A stretch of DNA of 64,000 nt from Cognatazoarcus halotolerans (GCF_009800965.1 NZ_WUAF01000012.1:99479-163478); one strand, 5' to 3'. Shown: positions 39,139-48,718, numbered from the stretch's first letter. The notes: generated by a model not told the origin, from the sequence alone. Translations and numbers: made by a program.

Positions 39139-39220
39139 GAAGAGCCAAGTGCCACACCTGTGCGCCGAGGTGGACGAGCTAGTGCAGACATTCCTAAAGC
39201 ACCCGACCAAAGACGACTGA
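39139..39220 (+). pseudogene. IS256-family transposase relic, right fragment
   Basis: Immediately after the IS3-type element the interrupted frame resumes: KSQVPHLCAEVDELVQTFLKHP, matching the IS256 block usually reading SKSQVSRLC-E-D. It stops at TGA 39218-39220 where the remaining catalytic domain should be. Together with 37755-37925 it shows the IS3-type element landed in an already decaying copy. Confidence 0.75.
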
Positions 39221-39514
39221 CCGTACGGATGTCGCCAAGCGCGTCTCATCGATTAGCTTTGGCAGCTAGCGATCCACATCCGTATCGCTTAACGGCCCTT
39301 AGCACACCCTGCCATCGGAACTGCCTACGGACTCTTCATATCCACCTATCGCGGAGCTCGGATGTTCCGGGCGATCTTTACGCCATAGGCAACGATCATG
39401 ACCCACTCACCGATACGACATAGCAGGGCCTATCGGCCTGCGACCATCGAATCAAATCCGTGTTTCAGAACCTGAAAGATACGCACGTCAAGTACTACAA
39501 GTCGGAATGCGCAA
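39221..39514. other. Non-coding stretch after the IS256 relic
   Basis: No coding frame, tRNA or clear repeat seen; probably flank of the decayed element leading to the tRNA cluster. Confidence 0.4.
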
Positions 39515-39550
39515 AGAAAAAAGCCCCGCATAATGCAGGGCTTTTTTCTT
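39515..39550. terminator. Terminator downstream of the tRNA Asp-Glu-Ala cluster
   Basis: AAAAAAGCCC-C-GCA (from 39519) pairs with TGC-A-GGGCTTTTTT (to about 39547) with one C-A mismatch, flanked by A- and T-runs. On the minus strand it lies directly after the last tRNA of the cluster and ends that transcript. Confidence 0.82.
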
Positions 39551-39556
39551 TGTTTT

Positions 39557-39633
39557 TGGCGGAGTGGACGGGACTCGAACCCGCGACCCCCGGCGTGACA
39601 GGCCGGTATTCTAACCAACTGAACTACCACTCC
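39557..39633 (-). tRNA. tRNA-Asp (GTC), copy 1
   Basis: A 77-nt cloverleaf with acceptor GGAGTGG/CCACTCC, anticodon loop CTGTCAC giving GTC, T-arm GGGTTCGAGTCCC, discriminator G and encoded CCA. Identical to copy 2 at 39940. Confidence 0.97.
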
Positions 39634-39692
39634 GCGCTAAACCCAACTCCGGATTTTTGCCCGAAGCTACTGCCGTTGCCGGCTCTCAAAGC

Positions 39693-39768
39693 TGGCGTCC
39701 CCACGGGGATTCGAACCCCGGTTATCGCCGTGAAAGGGCGGTGTCCTAGGCCTCTAGACGATGGGGAC
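39693..39768 (-). tRNA. tRNA-Glu (TTC), copy 1
   Basis: A 76-nt cloverleaf with acceptor GTCCCCA/TGGGGAC, anticodon loop CTTTCAC giving TTC, T-arm GGGGTTCGAATCCCC, discriminator G and encoded CCA. Confidence 0.97.
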
Positions 39769-39781
39769 CTATTTCTTTCTT

Positions 39782-39857
<76 letters not shown>

Positions 39858-39939
39858 AAACAGAGGCGGCAGTATAGCAAACGAATCTGGTTACGCAAGC
39901 ACTTTCTGCAATACCAACATCACTGAAACCACATGAAAC

Positions 39940-40016
39940 TGGCGGAGTGGACGGGACTCGAACCCGCGACCCCCGGCGTGACAGGCCGGTATTCTAACCA
40001 ACTGAACTACCACTCC
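39940..40016 (-). tRNA. tRNA-Asp (GTC), copy 2
   Basis: Sequence identical to the tRNA-Asp at 39557-39633, including the encoded CCA; part of the second copy of the cassette. Confidence 0.97.
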
Positions 40017-40075
40017 GCGCTAAACCCAACTCCGGATTTTTGCCCGAAGCTACTGCCGTTGCCGGCTCTCAAAGC

Positions 40076-40151
40076 TGGCGTCCCCACGGGGATTCGAACC
40101 CCGGTTATCGCCGTGAAAGGGCGGTGTCCTAGGCCTCTAGACGATGGGGAC
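40076..40151 (-). tRNA. tRNA-Glu (TTC), copy 2
   Basis: Identical to the tRNA-Glu at 39693-39768. Confidence 0.97.
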
Positions 40152-40164
40152 CTATTTCTTTCTT

Positions 40165-40240
<76 letters not shown>

Positions 40241-40380
40241 GCACCGCGAAAGAGGCCGAATTATAGGTCGGCTTGCCGGAGCTGTAAATACCGAATTGCA
40301 ACCGAATCACTTGTGCAAAAGAACGGGGCTTCCGACCAGAAAAACGTCCGGGGCGCGCGGATCAAACAAGGCACCCACAA

Positions 40381-41790
40381 TCAAATTACCTTTCCAGGAT
40401 TCATGAGCCCGCGTGGATCGAAGAGTTGCTTGATCGCGACCATCATTGCAGTCTCCTCTGGATCACGGTAGCGCAAAATCTCGGTTCTCTTGAGTTGTCC
40501 TAATCCATGCTCTGCGGAAATGGATCCACCAAAGCTCACCACCAGATCATGGACGATCCGGTTCACAGTCGGGGTCGAGTCGATGAAGTGCGCATTGGAG
40601 CCCGAATCAGGCTTCGAAAGGTTGTAATGTAGGTTTCCGTCGCCGAGGTGGCCGAATGCAACAACGCGAATTCCGGGAAACGCCTCGCAGAGCGCTTTTC
40701 CCGCTGATTCAAGAAATGCGGGAATCAGACTCACCGGGACAGACACATCGTGCTTTATGCTGACCCCCTCAAGACGCTGGGCCTCGGAAATGTTTTCGCG
40801 TAGATGCCAAAGAGCTCGCGACTGAGCAAGGCTGCTGGCAATGACCGCATCGGTGATCAACCCTTGGTCGAACGCTCCGCTTAGCGCATCGTCCATGACT
40901 TCCCGCAGACGCTCCTCGTCACCACCATCCGCGAGTTCGATCAGGACAGCCCACCTGCCCCGCTCCGCCACGGGGGAGCGAGCGCCAGGCAAGTGGCGCA
41001 GTACCAGATCAAGCGCCTCGCGTCCGATCAGTTCGAAGCTGTTGAGCGCATTGCCCGTCCGGGACTGCATGAATCCAAGAAGGTCTACCGCCAGCGCAGG
41101 AGAATCGAGTTCGACCCACGCCACACAAAGAGCGCGAGGCCGTGGAAACAGCTTCAGAACCGCCGCGGTGATGATGCCCAATGTGCCTTCGGCACCGATC
41201 AAAAGCTGTTTGAGATCGTAACCTGTATTGTTCTTGCGCAAGCCACGCAAGCCGTTCCAAAGACGGCCGTCGGGCAGGACGGCCTCGACGCCCAACACGA
41301 GATCACGTGCATTCCCGTAGCGGAGCACATGCACACCGCCCGCGTTCGTCGAAAGATTGCCACCGATCTGGCAACTGCCTTCGGAGGCGAGCGATAAAGG
41401 AAAAAGGCGATCGATACTCGCGGCGGCCTCCTGAACGGCAGCAAGCGTGCAGCCCGCTTCGGCAATCAGTGTGTTGTTGGCCGGGTCCAATTCGCGAATC
41501 CGGTTCAATCGCCCAAGACTTATTACCAGTTCGTCACCGCCATCCCGTGGCGTAGCGCCACCACACAAGCCGGTATTGCCCCCCTGCGGCACCATTGGGA
41601 TACCCGCTGCATAGCAGCGAGCCATGATCTCCGCGAGTTGCCGGGCTGAGCCCGGCCGCGCCACGGCACGGGCCCGCCCGGAATACCGACCGCGCCAGTC
41701 CGTAAGATAGGGCGCCATATCAGCAGCCTCGACGAGAACATTCGATTCGCCAATCAGCTCGGCGAGGCATGCAAGAAAAGGGTCCGCCAT
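40381..41790 (-). CDS. FAD-binding oxidoreductase (D-2-hydroxyacid dehydrogenase, GlcD/D2HGDH type)
   Basis: GGAG precedes the ATG of this 469-residue protein. It has the PCMH-type FAD-binding domain (MVPQGGNTGLCGGATP, GNLSTNAGGVHVLRYGNARD, LIGAEGTLGIITAAVLKL) and a C-terminal FAD-oxidase domain with AFGHLGDGNLHYNL and SAEHGLGQLKR, where His residues bind metal and substrate. Members oxidise D-lactate, glycolate or D-2-hydroxyglutarate; the last is plausible because SerA-linked D-2-HG forms in serine synthesis, but no residue here settles it. It stands alone between the tRNA cluster and the patatin gene. Confidence 0.9.
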   Translation of the reverse strand: MADPFLACLAELIGESNVLVEAADMAPYLTDWRGRYSGRARAVARPGSARQLAEIMARCYAAGIPMVPQGGNTGLCGGATPRDGGDELVISLGRLNRIRELDPANNTLIAEAGCTLAAVQEAAASIDRLFPLSLASEGSCQIGGNLSTNAGGVHVLRYGNARDLVLGVEAVLPDGRLWNGLRGLRKNNTGYDLKQLLIGAEGTLGIITAAVLKLFPRPRALCVAWVELDSPALAVDLLGFMQSRTGNALNSFELIGREALDLVLRHLPGARSPVAERGRWAVLIELADGGDEERLREVMDDALSGAFDQGLITDAVIASSLAQSRALWHLRENISEAQRLEGVSIKHDVSVPVSLIPAFLESAGKALCEAFPGIRVVAFGHLGDGNLHYNLSKPDSGSNAHFIDSTPTVNRIVHDLVVSFGGSISAEHGLGQLKRTEILRYRDPEETAMMVAIKQLFDPRGLMNPGKVI

Positions 41791-41825
41791 TCTTGTCTCC
41801 TTAAGGGGCGGCCCCCGGAGCAGTT

Positions 41826-42734
41826 TCAGAGCTCGAGGGCGTAGCGAATCGTGTGCATGGAATGCTCCACTGCAACCTCACCTTCGGCAATCGCCTCCGC
41901 ACCACGATGATAATCCAGCGGCCCGAGCTGACCGAGACGTGGTGTAATCAGCACGTCCGCCGGCTCACCGGCAAGGCGGCTTCGCGCCATCCGCACCTGC
42001 ATGATATTGATACTGGTCGACATCACGTTGAGCAGCGAGGGCAGATCATTATCAGGCGCGACCGGCTCGAGCTCCCGTCCGCCGATACCGAGGCGGCTGA
42101 AGAACCTTTCCGCCCATCCTGGCTCGTCTGTCTCCGCCTCATCGGCCTTTGCGGGCTTGCGCGTCTTACCGACAAGATCGGAGCCCAAATCCACCGCGAT
42201 CACGATATCCGCGCCCATTGCCCGACACAGCGAAACAGGGACAGGATTTACGAGGCCGCCGTCGACCAGCAGGCGCCCCTCATGCACGACCGGCGTGAGC
42301 AGGCCGGGCAAGGCTATCGAAGCGCGCACTGCCGCAGACACACTTCCCTCGCGCAGCCACACCTCTCGCCCATTGCGCAGGTCTGTCGCAACGCAGGCGA
42401 AGGGCGTATCGAGCGCCGAAAACTCGCGATCGGCAAAATTCCGCTCGAAGAACTCCATCAGTCGGTCGCCTCGAATCAGGCCGCTGCGCAGGCTGATATC
42501 CATCAACGAAACAACATTGTTCCACTTGAGGGAGCCCACCCAGCTCTTTAGCCTTTCAAGGTCACCTGCGGCAGCTGCAGCGCCGACAAAAGCACCAATC
42601 GAGCAACCGCAGATGATATCCGGCTTTACGCTTTCGCGAGCCAGCGCCTCAATAACACCGAGGTGTGCCCAGCCCCGCGCGGAACCACTCCCCAAGGCCA
42701 GACCGATACGGGGACGCGCACCAAGAGGATTCAT
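41826..42734 (-). CDS. Patatin-like phospholipase (RssA type)
   Basis: The ATG at 42734 gives 302 residues. The oxyanion motif GLALGSGSARGWAHLG, the nucleophile elbow GCSIGAFVGA (Ser of GxSxG) and the Asp of DGGLVNPVPV form the Ser-Asp dyad of bacterial patatins. There is no signal peptide, so it acts in the cytoplasm or at the inner membrane face; type V secretion domains are absent. The natural substrate is unknown. It lies 12 bp after the rimO stop, the two probably co-transcribed. Confidence 0.9.
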   Translation of the reverse strand: MNPLGARPRIGLALGSGSARGWAHLGVIEALARESVKPDIICGCSIGAFVGAAAAAGDLERLKSWVGSLKWNNVVSLMDISLRSGLIRGDRLMEFFERNFADREFSALDTPFACVATDLRNGREVWLREGSVSAAVRASIALPGLLTPVVHEGRLLVDGGLVNPVPVSLCRAMGADIVIAVDLGSDLVGKTRKPAKADEAETDEPGWAERFFSRLGIGGRELEPVAPDNDLPSLLNVMSTSINIMQVRMARSRLAGEPADVLITPRLGQLGPLDYHRGAEAIAEGEVAVEHSMHTIRYALEL

Positions 42735-42746
42735 CACAACGCGAAT

Positions 42747-44075
42747 CTATTGACGCATTGCTTCAATTGGCTCGGCATAGAGATCGTGGACGTCGCAATC
42801 CGTAATGCGGACCTTGACGAAATCACCGACCTCGAGTGCGTCGCCCTGCGGGATCATTACCAGCCCATCGATCTCCGGAGCGTCCGCTGGAGATCTGGCA
42901 AGCGCGCCATCTTCGTCGATATCATCCACCAGCACGGTCATCTCCCGGCCGATGAAACGCTCGAGCCGTTGGGTGCTGATGTCCTCCTGAAACTCCATCA
43001 GCTGGATCCGCCGCTCTTCCCGAACTTCGTCAGGAAGTGCGCCGGGCAGTTCATTCGCCGATGCCCCCTCGACCGGCGAATACGCAAACGCCCCAACCCG
43101 GTCGACTTGGGCCTCCTCGAGGAACTGCAACAACATCTCGAAGTCCTCGTCGGTTTCGCCCGGAAAGCCTGTGATGAAGGTCGATCTGATGGTCAGGTCG
43201 GGGCAGATCTCGCGCCATCGACGGATACGCTCGAGGTTGTTTTCGGAGCTTGCCGGACGCTTCATCAGCTTGAGGATGCGCGGACTGGCATGTTGAAACG
43301 GCACATCGAGATAGGGCAGGATCTTGCCTTCGGCCATCAGCGGGATGATGTCATCGACACTTGGATATGGATACACATAGTGCAAACGTACCCACACGCC
43401 AAGTTCGCCGAGCGCGCTGCAAAGATCATAGAGCTTTGTCTTGAGCGGGCGTCCGCCCCAGAATCCTGTCCGATAACGTGTATCGACGCCGTATGCGCTG
43501 GTGTCCTGAGAAATCACCAACAGCTCTCTGACCCCTGAATCGACGAGCTTCTCGGCTTCCCTCATCACCTCGCCGATCGGCCGACTGACAAGATCGCCGC
43601 GCATCGACGGAATAATGCAGAAGGAGCACCGATGATTGCAGCCTTCAGAAATCTTCAGATACGCATAGTGCTGCGGCGTAAGCCGGATGCCTTGTGGAGG
43701 AACAAGATCGATGAACGGATCGTGAGGCTTGGGTAAATGCCGATGCACCGCATGCATGACCTGCTCGGTCGCATGGGGTCCGGTCACTTCCAGAACCTGC
43801 GGATGAGCCGCCAAGATGACGTCATCCTTCGCACCTAGACATCCCGTAACGATGACCTTGCCATTTTCGTTCAGCGCCTCGCCAATCGCATCCAGCGATT
43901 CCGCGACGGCGGCATCAATAAACCCACAGGTATTGACGACAACCAGATCGGCATCGTCATAGCCACCTGAAATTTCGTACCCTTCGCTTCGGAGACGGGT
44001 AAGGATATGCTCGGAATCAACTGTGGCCTTTGGGCAGCCGAGGGAGACAAATCCCACGCGAGGTACGGATCTCAT
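42747..44075 (-). CDS. rimO: Ribosomal protein S12 methylthiotransferase
   Basis: The 442-residue protein begins [17 protein letters not shown] (first cysteine of the N-terminal MTTase cluster) and has the radical SAM motif [20 protein letters not shown], then a C-terminal TRAM domain ([20 protein letters not shown]). SLGCPKA and IIPSMRG distinguish RimO from MiaB. It methylthiolates an Asp of S12. It lies just downstream of phaR in transcription order and upstream of the patatin gene. Confidence 0.97.
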   Translation of the reverse strand: MRSVPRVGFVSLGCPKATVDSEHILTRLRSEGYEISGGYDDADLVVVNTCGFIDAAVAESLDAIGEALNENGKVIVTGCLGAKDDVILAAHPQVLEVTGPHATEQVMHAVHRHLPKPHDPFIDLVPPQGIRLTPQHYAYLKISEGCNHRCSFCIIPSMRGDLVSRPIGEVMREAEKLVDSGVRELLVISQDTSAYGVDTRYRTGFWGGRPLKTKLYDLCSALGELGVWVRLHYVYPYPSVDDIIPLMAEGKILPYLDVPFQHASPRILKLMKRPASSENNLERIRRWREICPDLTIRSTFITGFPGETDEDFEMLLQFLEEAQVDRVGAFAYSPVEGASANELPGALPDEVREERRIQLMEFQEDISTQRLERFIGREMTVLVDDIDEDGALARSPADAPEIDGLVMIPQGDALEVGDFVKVRITDCDVHDLYAEPIEAMRQ

Positions 44076-44131
44076 TCAGTTAGCCATGTATCGTTCGAGG
44101 CTGTCGGCAGAAGCCGACGCGCGGCTGATGA

Positions 44132-44746
44132 TTACTTCTTTCCACCCGCGGGCTTGCCACCCGCTTCCGGCGTTGCCGGGGCCTTGTCGGAGGCTGGAGC
44201 GCCTTCGCCGGGCACATAGTTCGGGAACTGGAAGCCGGAGAACAGGTTTCGGGTCTGGCTCTCGATCTTCTCCTGCATCTGGGTGAACATTTTCTTGCTC
44301 TGCTCCATGTAGGCACCCATGACGCTTTGCATCGCCGGCCCCTGGAAATTGAGGAACTGAGCCCACAAATCCTGACTGATCGGGCTGTTCTCACCGTATA
44401 TTGACTTGGCCTGCTCCTGGAGCTTCTGCTGCATGTCGGTGAACGCCTTGATGTTGTTTTCAAGGTATTTGCCCATCATTCCCTGCATGGCATTTCCATA
44501 GAACCGAATCATGTGCGCCAGCAGATCACTGGTAAACATCGGGGCACCACCAGCTTCTTCTTCAAGAATGATCTGCAAGAGAATGCTGCGGGTCAGATCC
44601 TCGCTGGTCTTGGCGTCGACCACCTGAAACTCTTCGTTTGCGAGCACCAATTCCTTCACATCAGCCAAAGTGATGTACGAACTCGTCCGGGTATCGTACA
44701 ACCGCCGATTCGGGTATTTCTTGATCAGACGCTGTGGATCAGCCAT
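44132..44746 (-). CDS. phaR: Polyhydroxyalkanoate synthesis repressor PhaR
   Basis: The 204-residue protein starts RLIKKYPNRRLYDTRTSSYITLADVKELV, the PhaR/PHB-accumulation DNA-binding domain, followed by the PHB_acc repeat (LLAHMIRFYGNAMQGMMGKYL) and a Gln/Met-rich amphipathic part, ending in an Ala/Pro/Lys tail. PhaR represses phasin and PHA genes and is released when it binds PHB granules. It lies downstream of phaB1 after a terminator. Candidate operators are seen upstream of phaB1. Confidence 0.95.
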   Translation of the reverse strand: MADPQRLIKKYPNRRLYDTRTSSYITLADVKELVLANEEFQVVDAKTSEDLTRSILLQIILEEEAGGAPMFTSDLLAHMIRFYGNAMQGMMGKYLENNIKAFTDMQQKLQEQAKSIYGENSPISQDLWAQFLNFQGPAMQSVMGAYMEQSKKMFTQMQEKIESQTRNLFSGFQFPNYVPGEGAPASDKAPATPEAGGKPAGGKK

Positions 44747-44808
44747 TTACTCATTCTCCTCGGTGGCGGAGGCCCCGCTCTCGTATTGCCGCATTATATC
44801 GCGATGCG

Positions 44809-44837
44809 AAAAGGAAAACCCCGCCATGCGGCGGGGC
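44809..44837 (-). terminator. Terminator after phaB1
   Basis: CCCCGCC (44819-44825) pairs with GGCGGGG (44830-44836) across ATGC; on the minus strand TTTTCCTTTT follows. It separates phaB1 from phaR. Confidence 0.85.
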
Positions 44838-44870
44838 TCTAACAACATTTTCTCGCTTTGCACAAGAAAA

Positions 44871-45611
44871 TCAGCACATGTGCAGACCACCATTGATATT
44901 AATGGTCGCACCAGTCACATAGCCGGCGAGTTCCGAGGCAAGGTAGGAACAAAGAGCGCCGATTTCTTCGGGCTTTCCAAGGCGCTTCATGGGGACGGTA
45001 TCGATAATGCCCTGACGGATGTCTTCACGGATGGCCATGACCATGTCGGTACCGATATACCCAGGCGCAACCGCGTTGACGGTGACACCCTTGTTCGAGA
45101 GTTCCGCAGCGAGCGCCTTCGTGAAACCGAGCACCCCCGCCTTCGCGGTCGAATAGTTGGTCTGCCCGGCTTGACCCTTAACACCGTTGACCGAAGAAAT
45201 GTTGATGATACGGCCCCAGCCGCGCTCGGCCATTTTCGGCGAAATGTGGTGAGTGACGTTGTAGAGACTGTTGAGATTGGTGTTGATCACCGCATCCCAC
45301 TGCCCTTTTTCCATTTTCGGAAAGAACTTGTCGCGGGTAATTCCTGCGTTATTCACGAGCACGTCGATCGGGCCGACATCCGCTTCAATCTTCGCGACCA
45401 TGGCGGCACACGAATCGTAGTCGGAGACATCACCTTCGGCTGCGATGAAGTCGAACCCCAACTCCTTCTGTTTCGCGAGCCACGGATCCTTTTCAGGAAA
45501 ACCCGGCAGGCAGTTAGCCAGAACCGTCATTCCGTCTTTGGCGAGAGCTTGACAGATAGCGGTGCCAAGACCACCCATGGCTCCGGTCACAAGTGCGACT
45601 TTCTTGGTCAT
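44871..45611 (-). CDS. phaB: Acetoacetyl-CoA reductase, copy 1
   Basis: The start is taken at the second of two adjacent ATGs (45611), six nt after AGGA, giving 246 residues (MTKKVALVTGAMGGLGTAICQ). It is a short-chain dehydrogenase: TGxxxGxG loop, NNAGITRDKFFPKM, catalytic Ser in NISSVNGVKGQAGQTNYSTAKAG (Tyr and Lys of YxxxK), and the typical PhaB ending INGGLHMC. It reduces acetoacetyl-CoA with NADPH to (R)-3-hydroxybutyryl-CoA for PHB. A second phaB lies 365 bp upstream with its own terminator between, so the two are expressed independently. Confidence 0.96.
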   Translation of the reverse strand: MTKKVALVTGAMGGLGTAICQALAKDGMTVLANCLPGFPEKDPWLAKQKELGFDFIAAEGDVSDYDSCAAMVAKIEADVGPIDVLVNNAGITRDKFFPKMEKGQWDAVINTNLNSLYNVTHHISPKMAERGWGRIINISSVNGVKGQAGQTNYSTAKAGVLGFTKALAAELSNKGVTVNAVAPGYIGTDMVMAIREDIRQGIIDTVPMKRLGKPEEIGALCSYLASELAGYVTGATININGGLHMC

Positions 45612-45719
45612 CATATTTCCTTGCGCGGCAATTGTTTGTTGGGTACTGCGGGTCACTGCACCGCAAAACACGACCCACAGCGATTCACGCCTGCGGCGGC
45701 CAAGGCCACCTCGGGTCTG

Positions 45720-45776
45720 ATTATATACACAGCGAACAAATTCTGTTGCAACGCAACATCTTCTTTTTGCAAAAAA
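45720..45776 (-). promoter_or_regulatory. Candidate promoter and PhaR-type operator upstream of phaB1
   Basis: On the minus strand TTGCAA (45751-45746) and TATATAAT (45727-45720) make a plausible -35/-10 pair with an 18-bp spacer (to TATATA), about 110 bp before the phaB1 ATG. Overlapping or just upstream are two TGC/GCA palindromes: GTTGCAACGCAAC (45745-45757, imperfect) and TTTTTGCAAAAA (45764-45775, perfect). PhaR proteins studied elsewhere bind TGC...GCA elements, so this is a candidate autoregulated site. Confidence 0.45.
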
Positions 45777-45890
45777 GCTCACTGTCTGACAAGTTCAACC
45801 GAATCCTGAAGGTCGGAAGCCATGACCACCCGACGCTCACCTGCCCTGGTTGCGACGCCCCCCTACATGTCGAACCACGCACAGGAAACC

Positions 45891-45929
45891 TCCAAAAGAA
45901 AACGCCGTCCGGAAAAACCGAACGGCGTT
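45891..45929 (-). terminator. Terminator after phaB2
   Basis: AACGCCGTCCGG (45901-45912) pairs with CCGAACGGCGTT (45918-45929) with one G-T pair; TTCTTTT follows on the minus strand. Confidence 0.85.
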
Positions 45930-45976
45930 CGCCGCGACAGGCGTGCTGCCTGTCCTTAGGACTCCGAGCGACGGAA

Positions 45977-46717
45977 TCAGAACATGTGCTGACCACCGTT
46001 GATAGAGATGTTTGCGCCGGTCACGAATGCGGCCTCTTCCGATGAGAGATACGCAACAAGACCCGCGATTTCCTCCGGTTTGCCGAGTCGGCTGACCGGG
46101 ATCTGCGGCAAGATCTTCGAGTCCAGAATCTCCTGAGGGATCGCCATGACCATCTTGGTGCCAATGTAGCCCGGAGAAATGGTGTTGACCGTAACGCCGT
46201 TACGCGCGACCTCAAGCGCGAGCGCCTTCGTAAATCCGTGCATCCCGGCCTTCGCAGCCGAATAGTTCGTCTGCCCGAATGCCCCCTTCTGGCCATTGAC
46301 CGAGGAAACGTTGATCACGCGCCCCCACTTGCGCTCCAGCATCCCGTCCATCACCTGTTTGGTCATGTTGAAGACGCTGTCGAGGTTGGTCGAAACCACC
46401 GCATCCCAGTCAGCTTTCGTCATCTTCTTGAAAGTCATGTCGCGGGTAATGCCGGCATTGTTCACCAAGACATCGACTGGGCCCACTTCAGCCGTCACCT
46501 TCTCGACACAGGCCTTGCATGAATCGAAATCGGCGACATCGCAAGGATAGGCCTTAAAGCCGTACCCCATGTTGTTCATGCTCTGCAACCAGTCGTGCGC
46601 CTTGGTGTTTCCGGGCGAATGTGTTGTTACGACGCGATACCCAAGGGCAGCAAGTTTGATGCAAATCGCCTCGCCAAGACCACCCATACCACCCGTTACG
46701 AGTGCCACTCTAGCCAT
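45977..46717 (-). CDS. phaB: Acetoacetyl-CoA reductase, copy 2
   Basis: This 246-residue short-chain dehydrogenase (MARVALVTGGMGGLGEAIC) has NNAGITRDMTFKKM, the Ser-Tyr-Lys triad in NVSSVNGQKGAFGQTNYSAAKAG, and the PhaB ending ISINGGQHMF. It is clearly diverged from copy 1 at the N-terminal half, in the segment facing the cofactor phosphate (THSPGNTKAHDW against CLPGFPEKDPW), so the two may differ in cofactor use or regulation. It follows phaC by 125 bp and is the expected partner of that synthase. Confidence 0.95.
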   Translation of the reverse strand: MARVALVTGGMGGLGEAICIKLAALGYRVVTTHSPGNTKAHDWLQSMNNMGYGFKAYPCDVADFDSCKACVEKVTAEVGPVDVLVNNAGITRDMTFKKMTKADWDAVVSTNLDSVFNMTKQVMDGMLERKWGRVINVSSVNGQKGAFGQTNYSAAKAGMHGFTKALALEVARNGVTVNTISPGYIGTKMVMAIPQEILDSKILPQIPVSRLGKPEEIAGLVAYLSSEEAAFVTGANISINGGQHMF

Positions 46718-46842
46718 GTTTTCTCCTCTCCCTTTTACGCTATCGGGGGTAACTGCAGAAGCCGGTAACGCCCCCTGCTCGTCCGCTACCGCTGCATTTT
46801 CCGTTTTTTCCAGAACGGCTTATCCGGCAAGGCTATCAGATA

Positions 46843-48579
46843 TCAGGCCTTTGCCTTGACATATCGACCAGGAGCCGGTTCGATTGGCTCGTTGCGGGGG
46901 CTTCCGAGTCGACCGCGTGCTTTGACCTCCTTGCCGCTTTTCGGCTTGAGCCAGGTCATCCAATGGCTCCACCAGCTACCCGGCTGCTCGGATGCCGACT
47001 CCAGCCACTCATCCGGCGCAGCGGCATTCGAATCACTTACCCAGTAACTGCGACGGTTCTTGGAAGCCGGATTGATCGCACCTGCGATATGCCCGCTGGC
47101 ACCGAGAACGAAGGTCGTATCTCCACCCAACAATCCTCTCGCAAGGTATGCGCTCGTCCACGGAACGATGTGATCCTCACGCGTGGCAAGCAGGTACGCG
47201 GGAACGTCCACCTTGCCAAGATCAACCTTGACGCCCAGCATCTTGAGTTTCCCCGGCACCCGCAGATTGTTCTCGAGATACATGTTCCGCAGATACCACG
47301 CGAGGAAGGGCCCCGGCAAGTTAGTACTGTCCGAATTCCAGTAAAGCAGATCAAACGCCTGAGGTTTGTTGCCCTTCAGATAATTGCCGACCACATACTG
47401 CCAGATAAGGTCGTTCGCCCGCAGGCTCGAAAAGACATTGGCGAGCTCCTGCCCTTTCAGCAGGCCACCCTTGCCGATCGATGCCTCCTTGGCAGCGACA
47501 GAGTTCTCATCAATCAGGCAGCCGAGTTCCCCCGGATCCGCGAAATCGAGAAGGGTGGTCATCAGGGTCAGACTTGACACCGGATCCTCACCACGACCCT
47601 TCAAAACGGCAAGCGCTGAGGACAGGATCGTGCCCCCGACACAGAATCCAAGTACATGGGGTTTCTTGACCCTGGTAACGTCCCGTACAACCTCGAGTGC
47701 CGCAATGGGCCCGAGTTGTAGATAGTCGTCCCAACCCGTCCTGGCGTCCTCCGGCCCAGCGTTCTTCCAGGAGACCAGGAATACGGTGAATCCCTGCTCA
47801 ACGATGAATCTCACCAGCGAATTCGCCGGCTGCAGATCCATAATGTAGAACTTGTTGATGCACGGCGGGACGATCAGCAACGGCGTCTGATGAACTTTCT
47901 CGGTCAAGGGCGAATACTGAATCAGCTGAATCAGTTGATTCTCATAGATCACAGAGCCAGGCGTGATGGCGAGATTGCGTCCGACCTCGAAAGCCGCATC
48001 ATCAGTCATCGAGATGCGCCCCTTTTCGAGGTCTGCGAGAAGATTCTTGATACCGCGGGTAATGCTCTCACCCTTGGTCTCGACTGCCGTTTTCAGAAAC
48101 TCGGGATTCGTCGCGGCGAAATTCGATGGCGCCATGGCGTCAACATACTGCCGCGTCAGAAACTGGATCCGCTCCTTGGTCCGACCATCCTCGATCGGCA
48201 GGGAATCGGAAACCCTGCTCAGGTACTCCGCATTGAGCAAATAGGCCTGCCTGAGATAATCGAATACCGGACTCTCAGCCCATTCAGGCGCAGCAAAGCG
48301 TCTATCACCGGGTTGCGGCGCGACCTGAGGAGGCGACGTTTCACCAGGCTTCTTCTGCATCAACCCGGACCATAACGACGCGTGGCGGCTAGCCAGGTCG
48401 CGCTGTAGTTCCATGAGGCGCTCGGCGCCCGGCAAGATCACGGCTTCGGGAATCGCAGCACCTTGTCCCGAAGCCGCGCTCTGCTGACTCAGAAACTGAA
48501 AGAAGTTCTGCGCCAGGGATTGTCCGAACTGAAGAATTCCTTCGAGACCCGCGCCGGACGGGTCGTTGGGGGTGGACAT
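46843..48579 (-). CDS. phaC: Class I poly(3-hydroxyalkanoate) synthase
   Basis: The 578-residue protein has the alpha/beta-hydrolase synthase core: the lipase-like box GFCVGG carries the nucleophile Cys, REDHIVPW the catalytic Asp, and GASGHIAGAINP the His. The N-terminal third (FFQFLSQQSA onward) is typical of class I PhaC. GGAGG lies 8 nt before the ATG. It polymerises (R)-3-hydroxybutyryl-CoA onto granules. It is followed by phaB2, phaB1 and phaR on the same strand; there is no phaA (thiolase) in the window. Confidence 0.97.
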   Translation of the reverse strand: MSTPNDPSGAGLEGILQFGQSLAQNFFQFLSQQSAASGQGAAIPEAVILPGAERLMELQRDLASRHASLWSGLMQKKPGETSPPQVAPQPGDRRFAAPEWAESPVFDYLRQAYLLNAEYLSRVSDSLPIEDGRTKERIQFLTRQYVDAMAPSNFAATNPEFLKTAVETKGESITRGIKNLLADLEKGRISMTDDAAFEVGRNLAITPGSVIYENQLIQLIQYSPLTEKVHQTPLLIVPPCINKFYIMDLQPANSLVRFIVEQGFTVFLVSWKNAGPEDARTGWDDYLQLGPIAALEVVRDVTRVKKPHVLGFCVGGTILSSALAVLKGRGEDPVSSLTLMTTLLDFADPGELGCLIDENSVAAKEASIGKGGLLKGQELANVFSSLRANDLIWQYVVGNYLKGNKPQAFDLLYWNSDSTNLPGPFLAWYLRNMYLENNLRVPGKLKMLGVKVDLGKVDVPAYLLATREDHIVPWTSAYLARGLLGGDTTFVLGASGHIAGAINPASKNRRSYWVSDSNAAAPDEWLESASEQPGSWWSHWMTWLKPKSGKEVKARGRLGSPRNEPIEPAPGRYVKAKA

Positions 48580-48718
48580 CAGACAGCCTCCATAATCCTG
48601 TTATTCTGATCATTGATGATGCACGAACTTAATGCCGTTCGGGTCGTACACACTCCCCGCACAGCCCTTCCGGCAGCTCAGAATCGATACAGCCTAGCGT
48701 CCGGACGCTCAATTTGCC

